DNA of 64,000 nt, taken from Flavisericum labens. Its GTDB lineage: Bacteria > Bacteroidota > Bacteroidia > Flavobacteriales > Flavobacteriaceae. Within the stretch, counting starts at the first letter, position 1, and the number at the start of each line of letters is the position of its first letter. The stretch is taken from assembly GCF_045446075.1 (NCBI RefSeq), contig NZ_JBJJBQ010000001.1, forward strand, positions 734,497 to 798,496. The letters are read 5' to 3'. The position numbers and the translations under genes were made by a program. Positions 8,977 through 17,315 of this stretch are shown here, piece after piece. The notes beneath the pieces are model-generated. The model saw only the letters and a program-made list of their open reading frames with translations, did not search any database and was not told the origin of the DNA.

Positions 8977-9261
8977 TTATTTATATTGGCACAAATAAGA
9001 GGTTTGTTCACCAACCTTCACCTGAAATTTTTCATTGGCTTCAATTTGGTAAGCTTCTCCTGCTTTGTAGGTTTTCCATTCAGATTCCCCTGGCAATAGT
9101 ACTGTCATTTCGCCTTCTACCACATTCATGGTTTCATGTTTTGAAGTACTAAACTCGTAGGTTCCGGCATTCATAACGCCCAAGGTTGATTGCCCCGTTT
9201 TGCTAGTGTATCCTAAAGATTTAACGTTTCCGTCAAAATATTCGTTTGCTGAAATCATCAT
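8977..9261 (-). CDS. ppnP: Pyrimidine/purine nucleoside phosphorylase, PpnP type
   Basis: This is a 94-residue single-domain cupin of the DUF1255/YaiE family. It starts with ANEYFDGNVKSL and has the conserved core TSKHETMNVVEGE and the YKAGEAYQIEAN strand pair. E. coli PpnP phosphorolyses diverse nucleosides to the base and ribose-1-phosphate. The protein is full length for the family. Either of the first two Met codons could be the start. It is a single gene convergent with the Na/Pi gene. Confidence 0.92.
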   Translation of the reverse strand: MMISANEYFDGNVKSLGYTSKTGQSTLGVMNAGTYEFSTSKHETMNVVEGEMTVLLPGESEWKTYKAGEAYQIEANEKFQVKVGEQTSYLCQYK

Positions 9262-9348
9262 TTTTAATTTAAAATTTCACCAAAAATAATAAACTCTTCA
9301 TGGAAGAAAGAATACAAGTAGTTAAATATAGGATTTTGTCAAAAACAA

Positions 9349-9380
9349 AAATCTCCAAGAGTGAGGGCCCTTAGAGATTT
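9349..9380 (-). terminator. Terminator of the OmpA-type gene
   Basis: AAATCTC-AAG pairs with CTT-GAGATTT around a GC-rich loop. On the minus strand it is followed by TTTTTGTTTTTG. Confidence 0.7.
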
Positions 9381-9432
9381 AAAGCTTTTGTAACACCTTT
9401 TTCGGTTGTCAACGGATTTACTTAATCTAATA

Positions 9433-10293
9433 CTAGTCTAAAATATTTCCAGAAATGGCTTTGTCGTTATCGGCCATTAGTGCAAAAAACTTATCGATAT
9501 TCGGTAGAATAATAATTCTTGTTCTTCTGTTTTTTGCTCGGTCTTCTTTAGAGTCGTTGCTCGCAATAGGTTGGTAGCTGCTTCGGCCAGAAGCAATTAG
9601 TTTTTCTGGAGCAACGTTATATTTATCTTGTAGTTTACGAACAACTGAGGTCGCTCTTAAAACACTTAAATCCCAGTTGTCTGCAATATTAGCGGTATTA
9701 ATGGTTCTCGCATCTGTATGGCCTTCAACCATAACATCTAAGCTTGGCTCAGAGTTGATAACATCGGCTAGTTTCTTTAAAACAGGATCAGCTTTAGAAC
9801 TTAGTCTATAGCTTGCTGTATTAAACAACATATTATCTGCGATAGATATCATTACTACAGTTTCATTAATTTCAACGGCAAAGTCTTGGTCTTCATCAAT
9901 GTTGCTCTCGTTTATGGTTTTTTCTAGGTTGTATGCCACCGCCAAGTTCATAGAGTCTTTTAATGTTTTCGCTTGGCTAAGTTTGTTTTGGTCAACATTT
10001 TTTAATGTTTCGCGCATACGTGATTTCGTGTCGTTAGAGATTACAGTACCGTTTTCAACGACCTCTAGTTTTGAATCGTTTTCTTCTTTTAGAGACATAA
10101 TTTTGCTATTGTAAGCCTCAACGCGTTCTTGAATTTTATCGAATTTAGCTTCTAAGTCCTCTTTAGCAACTTTAGTTTTTTGTAATTCACTTTTAATTTC
10201 ACCATTCTCTTGTTGCAATGCCAAGTATTTTTTCTTGGAAACACATGATACGGTGATAATGGCTAATAAAAGTAATACGGATATTTTCTTCAT
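9433..10293 (-). CDS. OmpA/MotB-domain lipoprotein with coiled coil
   Basis: The 286-residue protein has a lipoprotein signal (LLLAIITVSC, lipidated C16). Residues about 22-75 form a coiled coil, and the C-terminal half is an OmpA-like peptidoglycan-binding domain. That domain carries MVEGHTDARTI near residue 190 and NRRTRIIIL near 258. It probably links the outer membrane to the cell wall. The C-terminal tail after residue 265 is specific to this protein. It is a single gene with its own terminator, and its neighbours give no further clue. Confidence 0.92.
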   Translation of the reverse strand: MKKISVLLLLAIITVSCVSKKKYLALQQENGEIKSELQKTKVAKEDLEAKFDKIQERVEAYNSKIMSLKEENDSKLEVVENGTVISNDTKSRMRETLKNVDQNKLSQAKTLKDSMNLAVAYNLEKTINESNIDEDQDFAVEINETVVMISIADNMLFNTASYRLSSKADPVLKKLADVINSEPSLDVMVEGHTDARTINTANIADNWDLSVLRATSVVRKLQDKYNVAPEKLIASGRSSYQPIASNDSKEDRAKNRRTRIIILPNIDKFFALMADNDKAISGNILD

Positions 10294-10405
10294 AATTAAT
10301 ATAAGATTTGATTTATTCTATTTACGAAACTGGGAGCAATATAGATTACGGTGTATTGGATTTATTTGTAACCTGCTGATATTTAATATTGAAGAAATAA
10401 AAAAA

Positions 10406-10444
10406 CCTCAATAAACTTTTAAATGGTTCTAAAGTTTATTGAGG
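10406..10444 (-). terminator. Terminator of the pit gene
   Basis: A 14-bp perfect stem, CCTCAATAAACTTT with its complement, has a short loop and is followed by T7 on the minus strand. Confidence 0.9.
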
Positions 10445-10467
10445 CTTGCCCTTAATTTATTTGTAAT

Positions 10468-12780
10468 CTATACCGTTTCCTCTGGTAGGTCACTTTTGGC
10501 AATAGATTCAACAACTTCAAGGGTTGCTGGTTCAACAGATGAATCATGAGAGTTATGGTACTCTTCAAGAAGATTCATGGTTGCAATTAACAAATCTTTG
10601 GTCTCAGACAACAAGCCGAAATACAAAGTTGTGTTTTTTGGGCTCGATTCTTCCTTTCTGGTACGCTCAATCTGCTTTTGAATTTTTTCAGATAGCAGAC
10701 GGAAGAGTTCAGTTTTGGAGTTTAGAATATCACCAATTTGTTCAAAGGAACTCGAATCGAATGATGCTTTGATATCATTGAACAATTTTTCAACCGCTTC
10801 ATCAATTTCTTTTAGTTCTTTTATCTGATTGAACTTAAGTTTTTTATGGTTGTTATTGACGTGCTTGAAACTTACTTTTGAAATGTATTCCAAAGACTGT
10901 GTCATGTCTTGAAGGTAGCCTAGAATACTAATATAGAAATCACTGGCCCCAACACTAGAGTCATCAAGGTTTTTAATGAAATAAAATATATTGTCTCTAA
11001 GGTTGTCAACTTCTAAGGATAATTTAGCTATTTGTTTCTCGTTCTTTTTTAATGAAGATAAATCTTGTTTAGCAAGGCCTTTTATAGCGTTAGAATATAT
11101 TTTGTTACCTCTTTTTACTACGTTGGCTATATTAGCTGCGCTTTCATGAATAACCCCTTGAACCGAACTGCTTTCTGCTGTTTTAAGGCGGTCCTCACTT
11201 TTGCTTTCGGTAGATTTCTTTTTGTGTGATAAGAAGTTTCTAGTTAATAAAATAATAGTAAGCAATAGAAGTATAGGAGTCATTACACTCGGCTCCCAAT
11301 TAATTAAAAATACTACGACACCAGCAGCTGTAAAAGCACCAAATGCAGTGCCAAACCAACCACCTATAACATTTAAAACACCAGCAACTCTATACACGGC
11401 GCTTTCAGAACCCCAGGCCCTGTCGGCCAAAGATGTACCCATGGCAACCATAAAAGTCACGTATGTAGTTGAAAGTGGCAATTTCATGGCAGTTGCAATA
11501 GAAATTAACACGCCAGCAACCATTAAATTAACTGAAGCTCTTATCATATCAAATGCTGGAGCATCCATACTTTGGTCTTTAGTCATTATGGTTGTATTTG
11601 GTTTTTTAAAACTAGCATCTACGTTAGCTAGCATCGATTTAGGAATGATATACCTTAATGCATCCGACATCCCAGAAGTGGCTTTTACAATTGTTCTTGA
11701 AAGCATGTTGGGCTTAAACTTTTCGTGAGTTTCACTTTGGCGAGATAGGCTAATTTCGGTTTCAGCTACCGTTTTGGCCTTTTTAGAAAACCAAAGGGTA
11801 ACAACCATAATGCCTCCAGAGATGAACAATAAAAATGGCTCAGCAGGCATTTTCTTACCTAATATGCCCATAGTAAATTCTGAAGCTCCAGTGCCAGACC
11901 CTATCCAAGCTTCGTAACTATGGTAAGCCGCCATGGGGACACCAATGAAGTTAACTAAATCATTTCCTGAAAAAGCTAAAGCCAATCCAAAAGTACCAAC
12001 AGCGATAACAATTAGTAAAATACTTTTTTTAGTTATTTTTTGGAAGGCATACGAAAATAGGGTGAAAAGGACAAAGCCTCCAATAATGATATATAATTCA
12101 TTCCCTTCAACATAGCCTTTAAGGTCGCCATAATAAGGAGTTCCCTTTAAGCCTTTCATGAAAATAAAATACAGAATGGCCGTTAATGCCAAACCACCAA
12201 AAAGGGCGCCGAAATTTTTTATTTTTTCTTCGTAATGAAAAGTGAAAATATAACGGGAAATCCACTGTACAAAGGCACCTACACTAAAGGCTATGACGAC
12301 CGATAGTAGAATGCCACTTATAATTTCTAAAGCCTTTTTCGTATTGATATAGCTACCCAAATCTGCTAATGTTTGTGATTCTGAAGCACTAATCTTGATT
12401 AGTGCCATAACAACAGCAGCTCCCAATAAGTTAAAAACAATAGATACCGTTGTTGAGGTAGGTAAGCCTATTGTATTGAAGAAATCAAGTAAGAGTATGT
12501 CCGTAATCATAACGGCCATAAAAATGAGCATGATTTCATGAAAACTGAATTGTGCTGGTACAAAAATACCTTTTCGCGCGACTTCCATAAGGCCACTTGA
12601 AAAAACGGCACCAATGAAAATACCTAAACTTGCAACAATCATTATCGTACGTAATGAAATGGCTTTAGAGCCTATTGCAGAGTTTAGAAAGTTAATGGCA
12701 TCATTACTAACGCCAACAACAAGGTCTACCACAGCTAATATAGCAATGGCTATTAGCATGTATAAATAAATGTTTTCCAT
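10468..12780 (-). CDS. Pit-type inorganic phosphate transporter with PhoU-like C-terminus
   Basis: The protein has about 770 residues and both PiT signature halves, GVSNDAINFLNSAIGSKA near the start and SGNDLVNFIGVPMAA near residue 280. After residue about 540 there is a long helical cytoplasmic domain like PhoU. It imports inorganic phosphate across the inner membrane. The frame allows a start at 12813, but the promoter core of the phosphate-box unit (TGCAAATATC, 12802-12811) lies over those codons. I therefore start at the internal ATG 12780 (MENIYLYML). The porin gene upstream, in the same direction, is the natural outer-membrane partner. Confidence 0.93.
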   Translation of the reverse strand: MENIYLYMLIAIAILAVVDLVVGVSNDAINFLNSAIGSKAISLRTIMIVASLGIFIGAVFSSGLMEVARKGIFVPAQFSFHEIMLIFMAVMITDILLLDFFNTIGLPTSTTVSIVFNLLGAAVVMALIKISASESQTLADLGSYINTKKALEIISGILLSVVIAFSVGAFVQWISRYIFTFHYEEKIKNFGALFGGLALTAILYFIFMKGLKGTPYYGDLKGYVEGNELYIIIGGFVLFTLFSYAFQKITKKSILLIVIAVGTFGLALAFSGNDLVNFIGVPMAAYHSYEAWIGSGTGASEFTMGILGKKMPAEPFLLFISGGIMVVTLWFSKKAKTVAETEISLSRQSETHEKFKPNMLSRTIVKATSGMSDALRYIIPKSMLANVDASFKKPNTTIMTKDQSMDAPAFDMIRASVNLMVAGVLISIATAMKLPLSTTYVTFMVAMGTSLADRAWGSESAVYRVAGVLNVIGGWFGTAFGAFTAAGVVVFLINWEPSVMTPILLLLTIILLTRNFLSHKKKSTESKSEDRLKTAESSSVQGVIHESAANIANVVKRGNKIYSNAIKGLAKQDLSSLKKNEKQIAKLSLEVDNLRDNIFYFIKNLDDSSVGASDFYISILGYLQDMTQSLEYISKVSFKHVNNNHKKLKFNQIKELKEIDEAVEKLFNDIKASFDSSSFEQIGDILNSKTELFRLLSEKIQKQIERTRKEESSPKNTTLYFGLLSETKDLLIATMNLLEEYHNSHDSSVEPATLEVVESIAKSDLPEETV

Positions 12781-12801
12781 AGGTTTTAATTGTAAAAGGT
12801 C

Positions 12802-12849
12802 TGCAAATATCATGACAATATATGATTATTATGTTACGTAATTGTTATT
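12802..12849 (-). promoter_or_regulatory. Pho-box-like repeats and promoter core of pit
   Basis: TGTTACG (12832) and TGTTATT (12843) are direct repeats spaced exactly 11 bp. On the minus strand they read as TAACA-type repeats, and TATTTGCA follows with TGCAAA at 12802, 30 bp from the first repeat. The same 30-bp spacing occurs at the TonB receptor and at the CarboxypepD_reg gene. Confidence 0.55.
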
Positions 12850-12856
12850 TTATGAC

Positions 12857-14059
12857 TTAAAAATGAACGTCAAATCCTAACCTAAATGTGATGTTGTCTT
12901 TGTTGCCATCAAGTGTGGTGTAGCTTATGTCGCTTTGTACTTTTAGTTTGTGCCCAACAATAAATTTGTTAACACCTAAAGTGTATTGTTTGGCAGGAAG
13001 TGCTTGGGTAATGGCTTCATAGTCTAGTGTAGTGAAACGTGCAGCAATTTCATAGTTGCTTTTAAACAAATAACCTGCTTGTAAATTTAAAGCATTACCT
13101 GTTAGAACGATATCTCCAGTAGGGGTTGTGTCATCTGCTTCTGTCGCAATTTCATCGTCGGCTGTACGTTTAGCATATTCACCCATAAACGAAAATCCAT
13201 TGTATTTAAACATGGCATCTGCAAAAATGGTAGTTTGGTCGGTTTCATAAATGGAACCATCCGTTCTAATCATATAGTCGCCGGCAAATCCTCTTTCTCT
13301 AACGGCATCTTGGTTATAGTTATAGGTGAAACCAAGCATTAATTTAGGTTTATCTTCACGTTTTAAATCCGATTGACTGTAATCACCTTTTGATTTGAAA
13401 GTTCCAAAAGGTAAAAGCTCCAATCTTCCTGTATACTGTAAACCACCTTCATTGCCTTCGGTAACATTGCGGCCTTCGCCTTGTGAAATCGATAGTTTTT
13501 CGCGCATTAGGAAGTTACCCCCTAAATTGCTTTTATGACGTAATTGAATACCTAAATCACGATCTATATTAAAACGACTATTTAATAATGAACGGTCAAT
13601 TAATTGAAGGTTTGCTGATGATACAACACGCTCTACGTTTCCTGGTAGTTTTGTTTGGCCTGCCCAAAGTTCAAAGTTTTTGGCGAAGTTCCACATAATA
13701 ACAGCATCTAAAATGTATCGCGGTGTGTTACGATTGAATTCGTTGGCTCCAGAGATATCTCTATTGGAAAGACCTAGCTCTATTTTATATTTAAGCTTTG
13801 GACTATAAGCAAAACCATCAAACTTTAAACGAGCACGACGTACAATAAAGTTATGCTCTGGACTATTATAGTTGTTTCCGTTGTAATCCCATGATGACAT
13901 GGAACGTACTTGAAAGCGAGGAGCAAATTTTACGCTAAAAGAACTGTCTTTTGCAACAAAATTGATTAATCCTTTTCCGAAAGACGTATCGCTTATTTCT
14001 TGTGAATGCATTGAAAACACTAGGCAAAGAGCCAGTGCTAAAGTAATTTTAAGTTTCAT
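12857..14059 (-). CDS. Phosphate-selective-type outer-membrane porin (OprO/OprP family)
   Basis: The protein has about 400 residues. It has a signal peptide (LALALCLVFSMHSQ), and the body is a 16-strand-type barrel with family features such as FAPRFQVRSMSSW, NFIVRRARLKFDG, an AGQTKLPGNVERV segment and a C-terminal strand ending in FDVHF. Pseudomonas OprP/OprO admit phosphate and polyphosphate. Selectivity here is inferred from the adjacent Pit transporter and the phosphate-box repeats at 14101. The frame extends nine codons upstream, but the ATG at 14059 gives a clean signal peptide. Confidence 0.88.
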   Translation of the reverse strand: MKLKITLALALCLVFSMHSQEISDTSFGKGLINFVAKDSSFSVKFAPRFQVRSMSSWDYNGNNYNSPEHNFIVRRARLKFDGFAYSPKLKYKIELGLSNRDISGANEFNRNTPRYILDAVIMWNFAKNFELWAGQTKLPGNVERVVSSANLQLIDRSLLNSRFNIDRDLGIQLRHKSNLGGNFLMREKLSISQGEGRNVTEGNEGGLQYTGRLELLPFGTFKSKGDYSQSDLKREDKPKLMLGFTYNYNQDAVRERGFAGDYMIRTDGSIYETDQTTIFADAMFKYNGFSFMGEYAKRTADDEIATEADDTTPTGDIVLTGNALNLQAGYLFKSNYEIAARFTTLDYEAITQALPAKQYTLGVNKFIVGHKLKVQSDISYTTLDGNKDNITFRLGFDVHF

Positions 14060-14081
14060 TGTATTTATTAGTTTTTGTCGC

Positions 14082-14129
14082 TGCAAATAACCAATCCCAA
14101 TGTTAACTAAATGTTACCTAAAGTTTAAG
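14082..14129 (-). promoter_or_regulatory. Pho-box-like repeats and promoter core of the porin
   Basis: TGTTAAC (14101) and TGTTACC (14112) are 11 bp apart, with a weak third copy at 14123. The core TGCAAATAAC is at 14082, 19 bp from the first repeat. That is one 11-bp turn less than the 30 bp seen at the sister sites. Confidence 0.55.
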
Positions 14130-14134
14130 ATTAT

Positions 14135-14240
14135 AAAAAAAAAGACTGCCTTGGCCAAAGGCAGTCTCATTAGAAATCATGATAATGTAGTCGACAAAAA
14201 CTAATAGATTATATGAAATACTAATTAAATTAGTCTTAAG
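14135..14240 (-). ncRNA. Candidate small RNA upstream of the porin
   Basis: A strong minus-strand terminator (14143-14167) has no gene upstream of it on that strand. At 14245-14254 the plus strand reads TACAAATATC, nearly the pit core TGCAAATATC, which would start a transcript near 14240. The ~100-nt product would contain the hairpin ACTAAT-TTA-ATTAGT and the terminator. No credible ORF is present. It could instead be a 5' leader with attenuation. Confidence 0.3.
14143..14167 (-). terminator. Orphan minus-strand terminator
   Basis: AGACTGCCTT and AAGGCAGTCT form a 10-bp perfect stem with a five-base loop. On the minus strand it is followed by nine T. It lies 84 bp upstream of the porin ATG and on the far side of the porin's own phosphate box. 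Confidence 0.8.
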
Positions 14241-14360
14241 ACCCTACAAATATCAATGTTTAAGTTCATTGTAATGTAATGTAAATATTAATTTAATATT
14301 AAGAATGAGGTTGGTTTGATGATTTATTGTTTGTTGAAAATCAGTTTTTTACATGTTTAA

Positions 14361-14415
14361 TGTTAAATTAATGTTATGAGAACGTTGTTTAAATGTTATC
14401 TGTTTCGTAACTTTG
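14361..14415. promoter_or_regulatory. Four-copy 11-bp repeat array and plus-strand promoter
   Basis: TGTTAAA (14361), TGTTATG (14372), CGTTGTT (14383) and TGTTATC (14394) keep an exact 11-bp period. A plus-strand promoter overlaps it: TTG at 14385-14387, a 20-bp spacer and TAACTTTG at 14408-14415, which would start the gene at 14442. Relative to that gene the repeats are inverted compared with the other arrays. Confidence 0.5.
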
Positions 14416-14441
14416 ATAAATAATGTAAAAACCCCATAATT

Positions 14442-14792
14442 ATGAAGAAGTTTATCTTATTTTTTGCCTTTTTAATTACTGTGGTATCTTTTGCTCAGCA
14501 AAAGAGAGATTTAAAGTTTAACAAAGAAACGAACTTAATTGAAGTTGTTTACTATCATGACAATGGCGTGGTAAGCCAAACTGGCTTTTACACTACAGAT
14601 GGGAAGCTTCAAGGTGAGTGGTTAAGCTTTAGCGCGGAAGGCAAAAAAACAATTTTTGGTAATTATGATAATGGTAAAAAAGTCGGCAAATGGTTTTATT
14701 ACACTAATGAAACCGTAAAAGAAGTAGATTACAATGAAAATGTTATTGCAAGCTTAAAAGAAACAGAAGTTGATAACAACGGCGGTTTATAA
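14442..14792 (+). CDS. Secreted MORN-repeat-like protein
   Basis: The 116-residue protein has a cleavable signal peptide (ILFFAFLITVVSFAQ). It then has three MORN/YwqK-like repeats of the YHDNGVVSQTGFY, GKLQGEWLSFSAEGKK and GKKVGKWFYY type. Such proteins are common in Flavobacteriaceae and are often loosely named as toxin-antitoxin or nucleotidyltransferase proteins. Nothing here supports an enzyme or toxin. The role is unknown. The upstream 11-bp array suggests phosphate-linked expression. Confidence 0.8.
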   Translation: MKKFILFFAFLITVVSFAQQKRDLKFNKETNLIEVVYYHDNGVVSQTGFYTTDGKLQGEWLSFSAEGKKTIFGNYDNGKKVGKWFYYTNETVKEVDYNENVIASLKETEVDNNGGL

Positions 14793-14813
14793 TAAACTTG
14801 AAAACTACTAATA

Positions 14814-14845
14814 AAAAAAGCATCCCAACTGGGATGCTTTTTTTT
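14814..14845. terminator. Bidirectional terminator
   Basis: GCATCCC-AACT-GGGATGC is flanked by A7 on the left and T9 on the right. It serves the convergent genes at 14442 and 14860. Confidence 0.9.
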
Positions 14846-14859
14846 ATTGCTTAATATTT

Positions 14860-15789
14860 TTATCTTGGATTATAGTAGGTAATTGTTGGTATTGATGAGT
14901 AAACATTGTTATCTTCCCCTCCCGTTGTGCCTTCGTTAACATTGTTGTTCTTATCTACACGTACATGAATATATGCCCATCCGTTAGAATTAGCATAACT
15001 GGCTATTGAATGTCCTGAAATTTCAGTTGACATTGATTGGTTTTGATTAGGGCTGATAATTCCATTGTAAGTGACTTCTTTTAATAACGTAGCATTATTG
15101 AAACTCGATCCTTGGGTAACATAAAAGCCCACTTTCATCGTATTGGAGTCGGCTGTACCATTATTTTCTACATTTAATAAAATTTGAAGACTTTCACCTA
15201 GATACAGTGCATGGAATTGGTTCGAAGAGAATGATTGGGGTGAACCTGATGCTCCTGACGATTTTGCGGTGGACGCATTAGCATCTATAACCAAATCGGG
15301 ATATGTAGGACATCCACTGTTTGATGATGGGCCAGCTTCATTTGGGCAATTGTCACTAGTATCAGGAACGCCGTCGCCATCTGCGTCTGGTAATGGAGCG
15401 GTGAATGAAAATGTTTGAGAATTACCAAGGTATTCTGTAACTAAATAGAATTTTTTTCCAGGATTAGTGTTAAAGGTGCGGTTGTACCAAGAATACCCAG
15501 TGTATAACCACATGTTCTTTATTGTATAATTGCTGAAAGAAAGGTTGTCGTCACCATCATTATTCCAATTTATGACTCCTATCAGATTGTTTGATGTTAT
15601 GGATTCCGCATATACTCGGAGTTTGATTTCATTGTAACCATAGTTCCCCTTTATCTTAAATTCATAATCAAAGCGATCTCCAAAAGTAAAGCTTTGATTT
15701 AAGGTGGACACCTTAAAGTCTTTTATGTCTACTTGTGAATAACAAAATAAGTTTAAGGCAAGTGCGATAAGTAATGTAATTTTTTTCAT
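14860..15789 (-). CDS. Secreted protein with thrombospondin type 3 repeat and CARDB domain
   Basis: This 309-residue protein has a signal peptide (LLIALALNLFCYSQ). Residues about 20-130 are an unassigned beta-rich domain. A single calcium-binding thrombospondin type 3 motif follows (DADGDGVPDTSDNCP, residues about 136-150), and then a CARDB-like beta-sandwich to the C-terminus, with LVIDANAS at the start and VDKNNNVNEG near the end. No T9SS C-terminal sorting domain is evident. The likely location is periplasm or cell surface. I see no phosphate box upstream, although it lies inside that cluster. Confidence 0.75.
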   Translation of the reverse strand: MKKITLLIALALNLFCYSQVDIKDFKVSTLNQSFTFGDRFDYEFKIKGNYGYNEIKLRVYAESITSNNLIGVINWNNDGDDNLSFSNYTIKNMWLYTGYSWYNRTFNTNPGKKFYLVTEYLGNSQTFSFTAPLPDADGDGVPDTSDNCPNEAGPSSNSGCPTYPDLVIDANASTAKSSGASGSPQSFSSNQFHALYLGESLQILLNVENNGTADSNTMKVGFYVTQGSSFNNATLLKEVTYNGIISPNQNQSMSTEISGHSIASYANSNGWAYIHVRVDKNNNVNEGTTGGEDNNVYSSIPTITYYNPR

Positions 15790-15869
15790 GATGTATTATT
15801 TGTTTTTTGTAAAAATAAGGCTTCATTTATTGCTGTATTTTAACTACATATTAAATAAATGTAAATAAA

Positions 15870-15899
15870 AAAAGGACCGTGTTTTAAAACGGTCCTTTT
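15870..15899 (-). terminator. Terminator of the beta-helix lipoprotein gene
   Basis: AAAAGGACCGT and ACGGTCCTTTT form the stem. It is followed by T7 on the minus strand. Confidence 0.85.
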
Positions 15900-15936
15900 A
15901 ATCCACGCTTGTTTATCAAGCGTATATGTAGGGTTA

Positions 15937-17136
15937 CTAGTTAAGCATGGTAACCACAAAGCTTTGTCCGGCCCAAGTAAAGGCAGATACGTCTGCACCA
16001 ACACCAGCTTTAAAGCTTATGGTGTTGTTGGCGGTAATTGTAATACCATCAGTGATTGATGTTACCGAACCGGTAATATCACCACCTACGTTATCGTCAC
16101 CAACGTTTCCTTGTGCAACAGCATTAGTAATTGTTAAAGTTCCATTGCCGCTATCGTCTTTTGTGTCGATTCTGTTTCCGAATGAAGCATTTCCATAAGC
16201 AGCGAATAATATGTTGCTAATTACAGCTTGTGTGCCACGTCTAATTTCAGCACCTGATTTTAAAGCTACGTCTGGGTTAAGGTTTAAAATGGTAATATTT
16301 TTTAAGGTTGGTGTTGATATAGGGGCAGCAGTAGGGTCAGAGCTGTTGCTGTCGCCTTCAATACCTCGTGGGTCATCTGTAGCCGCATCAAAACCATCGT
16401 TACGAACACCAAAAGCATTTGTAATTGTTCCAGTGTAACCTTCTGTCCAATCAAACATGTCGTCTGCAATGTTAGCACAGTAAACATTTGTTACATTTAC
16501 GCTGCCACCAAAAAATTCGATACCATCGTCATTTCCATTGCTAACAACAATGTTGTTCACAATAGTGCTGTTTCCAACACCAAAGAAAGATATTCCGTTA
16601 AATTCTTGTTCACCATTAATTTTGGCTCCAGTATATTCTGCAATAACATAGCTTAACTCGCCAGAACTGTCTGAATCGTTATCACCGCCATAAAGTAAAC
16701 CAGCAACCTCAGACTGAACATCGATACCCTTGTTGCTTTTTGCTTTACCAGCAAGTACAATACCGCCCCAATCTCCTGCTTTTGGAGATGCAGCATCAGA
16801 GGTAAATCTAATAGGATTGGCCGCAGTACCTTTAGCGATTAATTTTGCTCCTCTTTCAACAGCTAAAAACACATCGGTTCTTCCACTTTTCGCCTTAATT
16901 ACCGTGCCGGGCTCAATGGTTAATGTTGCGCCTTCTTTTACGGTAAAGGAACTGGTTAAGGTGTACTCTACAGATGCTAATAATGTAGCGTCTTCGGTAA
17001 TTTCTCCTTCTAATTCATTTCCAGTAATTGGACCTCCGCCATTTCCTGGGTCAATAGTTCTGTTGTCATCATCACTTGAGCAAGAAAAAATAGAGATAGC
17101 AACGGCTACTATTAGTAAGTTTTTTAATGTTTTCAT
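15937..17136 (-). CDS. Parallel beta-helix lipoprotein
   Basis: The 399-residue protein has a lipoprotein signal (AVAISIFSC, lipidated C19) followed by an acidic, Gly-rich linker. The body repeats short strands with Gly/Asn/Asp turns (LTIEPGTVIKA, LIAKGTAANPIRFTS, NNIVVSNGNDDGIEFFGG, VYCANIADDMFDW). This is characteristic of a right-handed parallel beta-helix. No lyase or hydrolase catalytic motif is obvious. Families like this often sit next to TonB-dependent receptors in Flavobacteriia. Here it lies directly downstream of one, with its own two-copy 11-bp repeat. I infer an extracytoplasmic binding protein for that receptor. Confidence 0.8.
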   Translation of the reverse strand: MKTLKNLLIVAVAISIFSCSSDDDNRTIDPGNGGGPITGNELEGEITEDATLLASVEYTLTSSFTVKEGATLTIEPGTVIKAKSGRTDVFLAVERGAKLIAKGTAANPIRFTSDAASPKAGDWGGIVLAGKAKSNKGIDVQSEVAGLLYGGDNDSDSSGELSYVIAEYTGAKINGEQEFNGISFFGVGNSTIVNNIVVSNGNDDGIEFFGGSVNVTNVYCANIADDMFDWTEGYTGTITNAFGVRNDGFDAATDDPRGIEGDSNSSDPTAAPISTPTLKNITILNLNPDVALKSGAEIRRGTQAVISNILFAAYGNASFGNRIDTKDDSGNGTLTITNAVAQGNVGDDNVGGDITGSVTSITDGITITANNTISFKAGVGADVSAFTWAGQSFVVTMLN

Positions 17137-17246
17137 TTTGATTTTTTTAATTTTAAATTCTTGTTTTTATTGTTCTGCAAAAAAAGACACTAGATTTAAA
17201 TTTAGCTTAAAGCTAATATTAGTATTAGGTTAAGAAATCGCACTTA

Positions 17247-17264
17247 TGTTAACTTAATGTTTAT
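17247..17264 (-). promoter_or_regulatory. Two-copy 11-bp repeat upstream of the beta-helix gene
   Basis: TGTTAAC (17247) and TGTTTAT (17258) are spaced 11 bp. The downstream promoter core is weaker than at the sister sites (TAGCTTTA), so this is the least certain member. Confidence 0.4.
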
Positions 17265-17315
17265 CGTTTGTGTTTGGTGACCTTTTTTTGTTGACAGACA
17301 AGGTTGAGTTATTTG

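Noticed and set aside
11201..11728. Long plus-strand ORF inside pit
   Set aside because: It is antisense to a well-supported transporter, has no recognisable product and mirrors its codon pattern.
16730..17233. Plus-strand ORF of 167 codons opposite the beta-helix gene
   Set aside because: It is the shadow of a repetitive coding sequence; no start signal and no recognisable domain.
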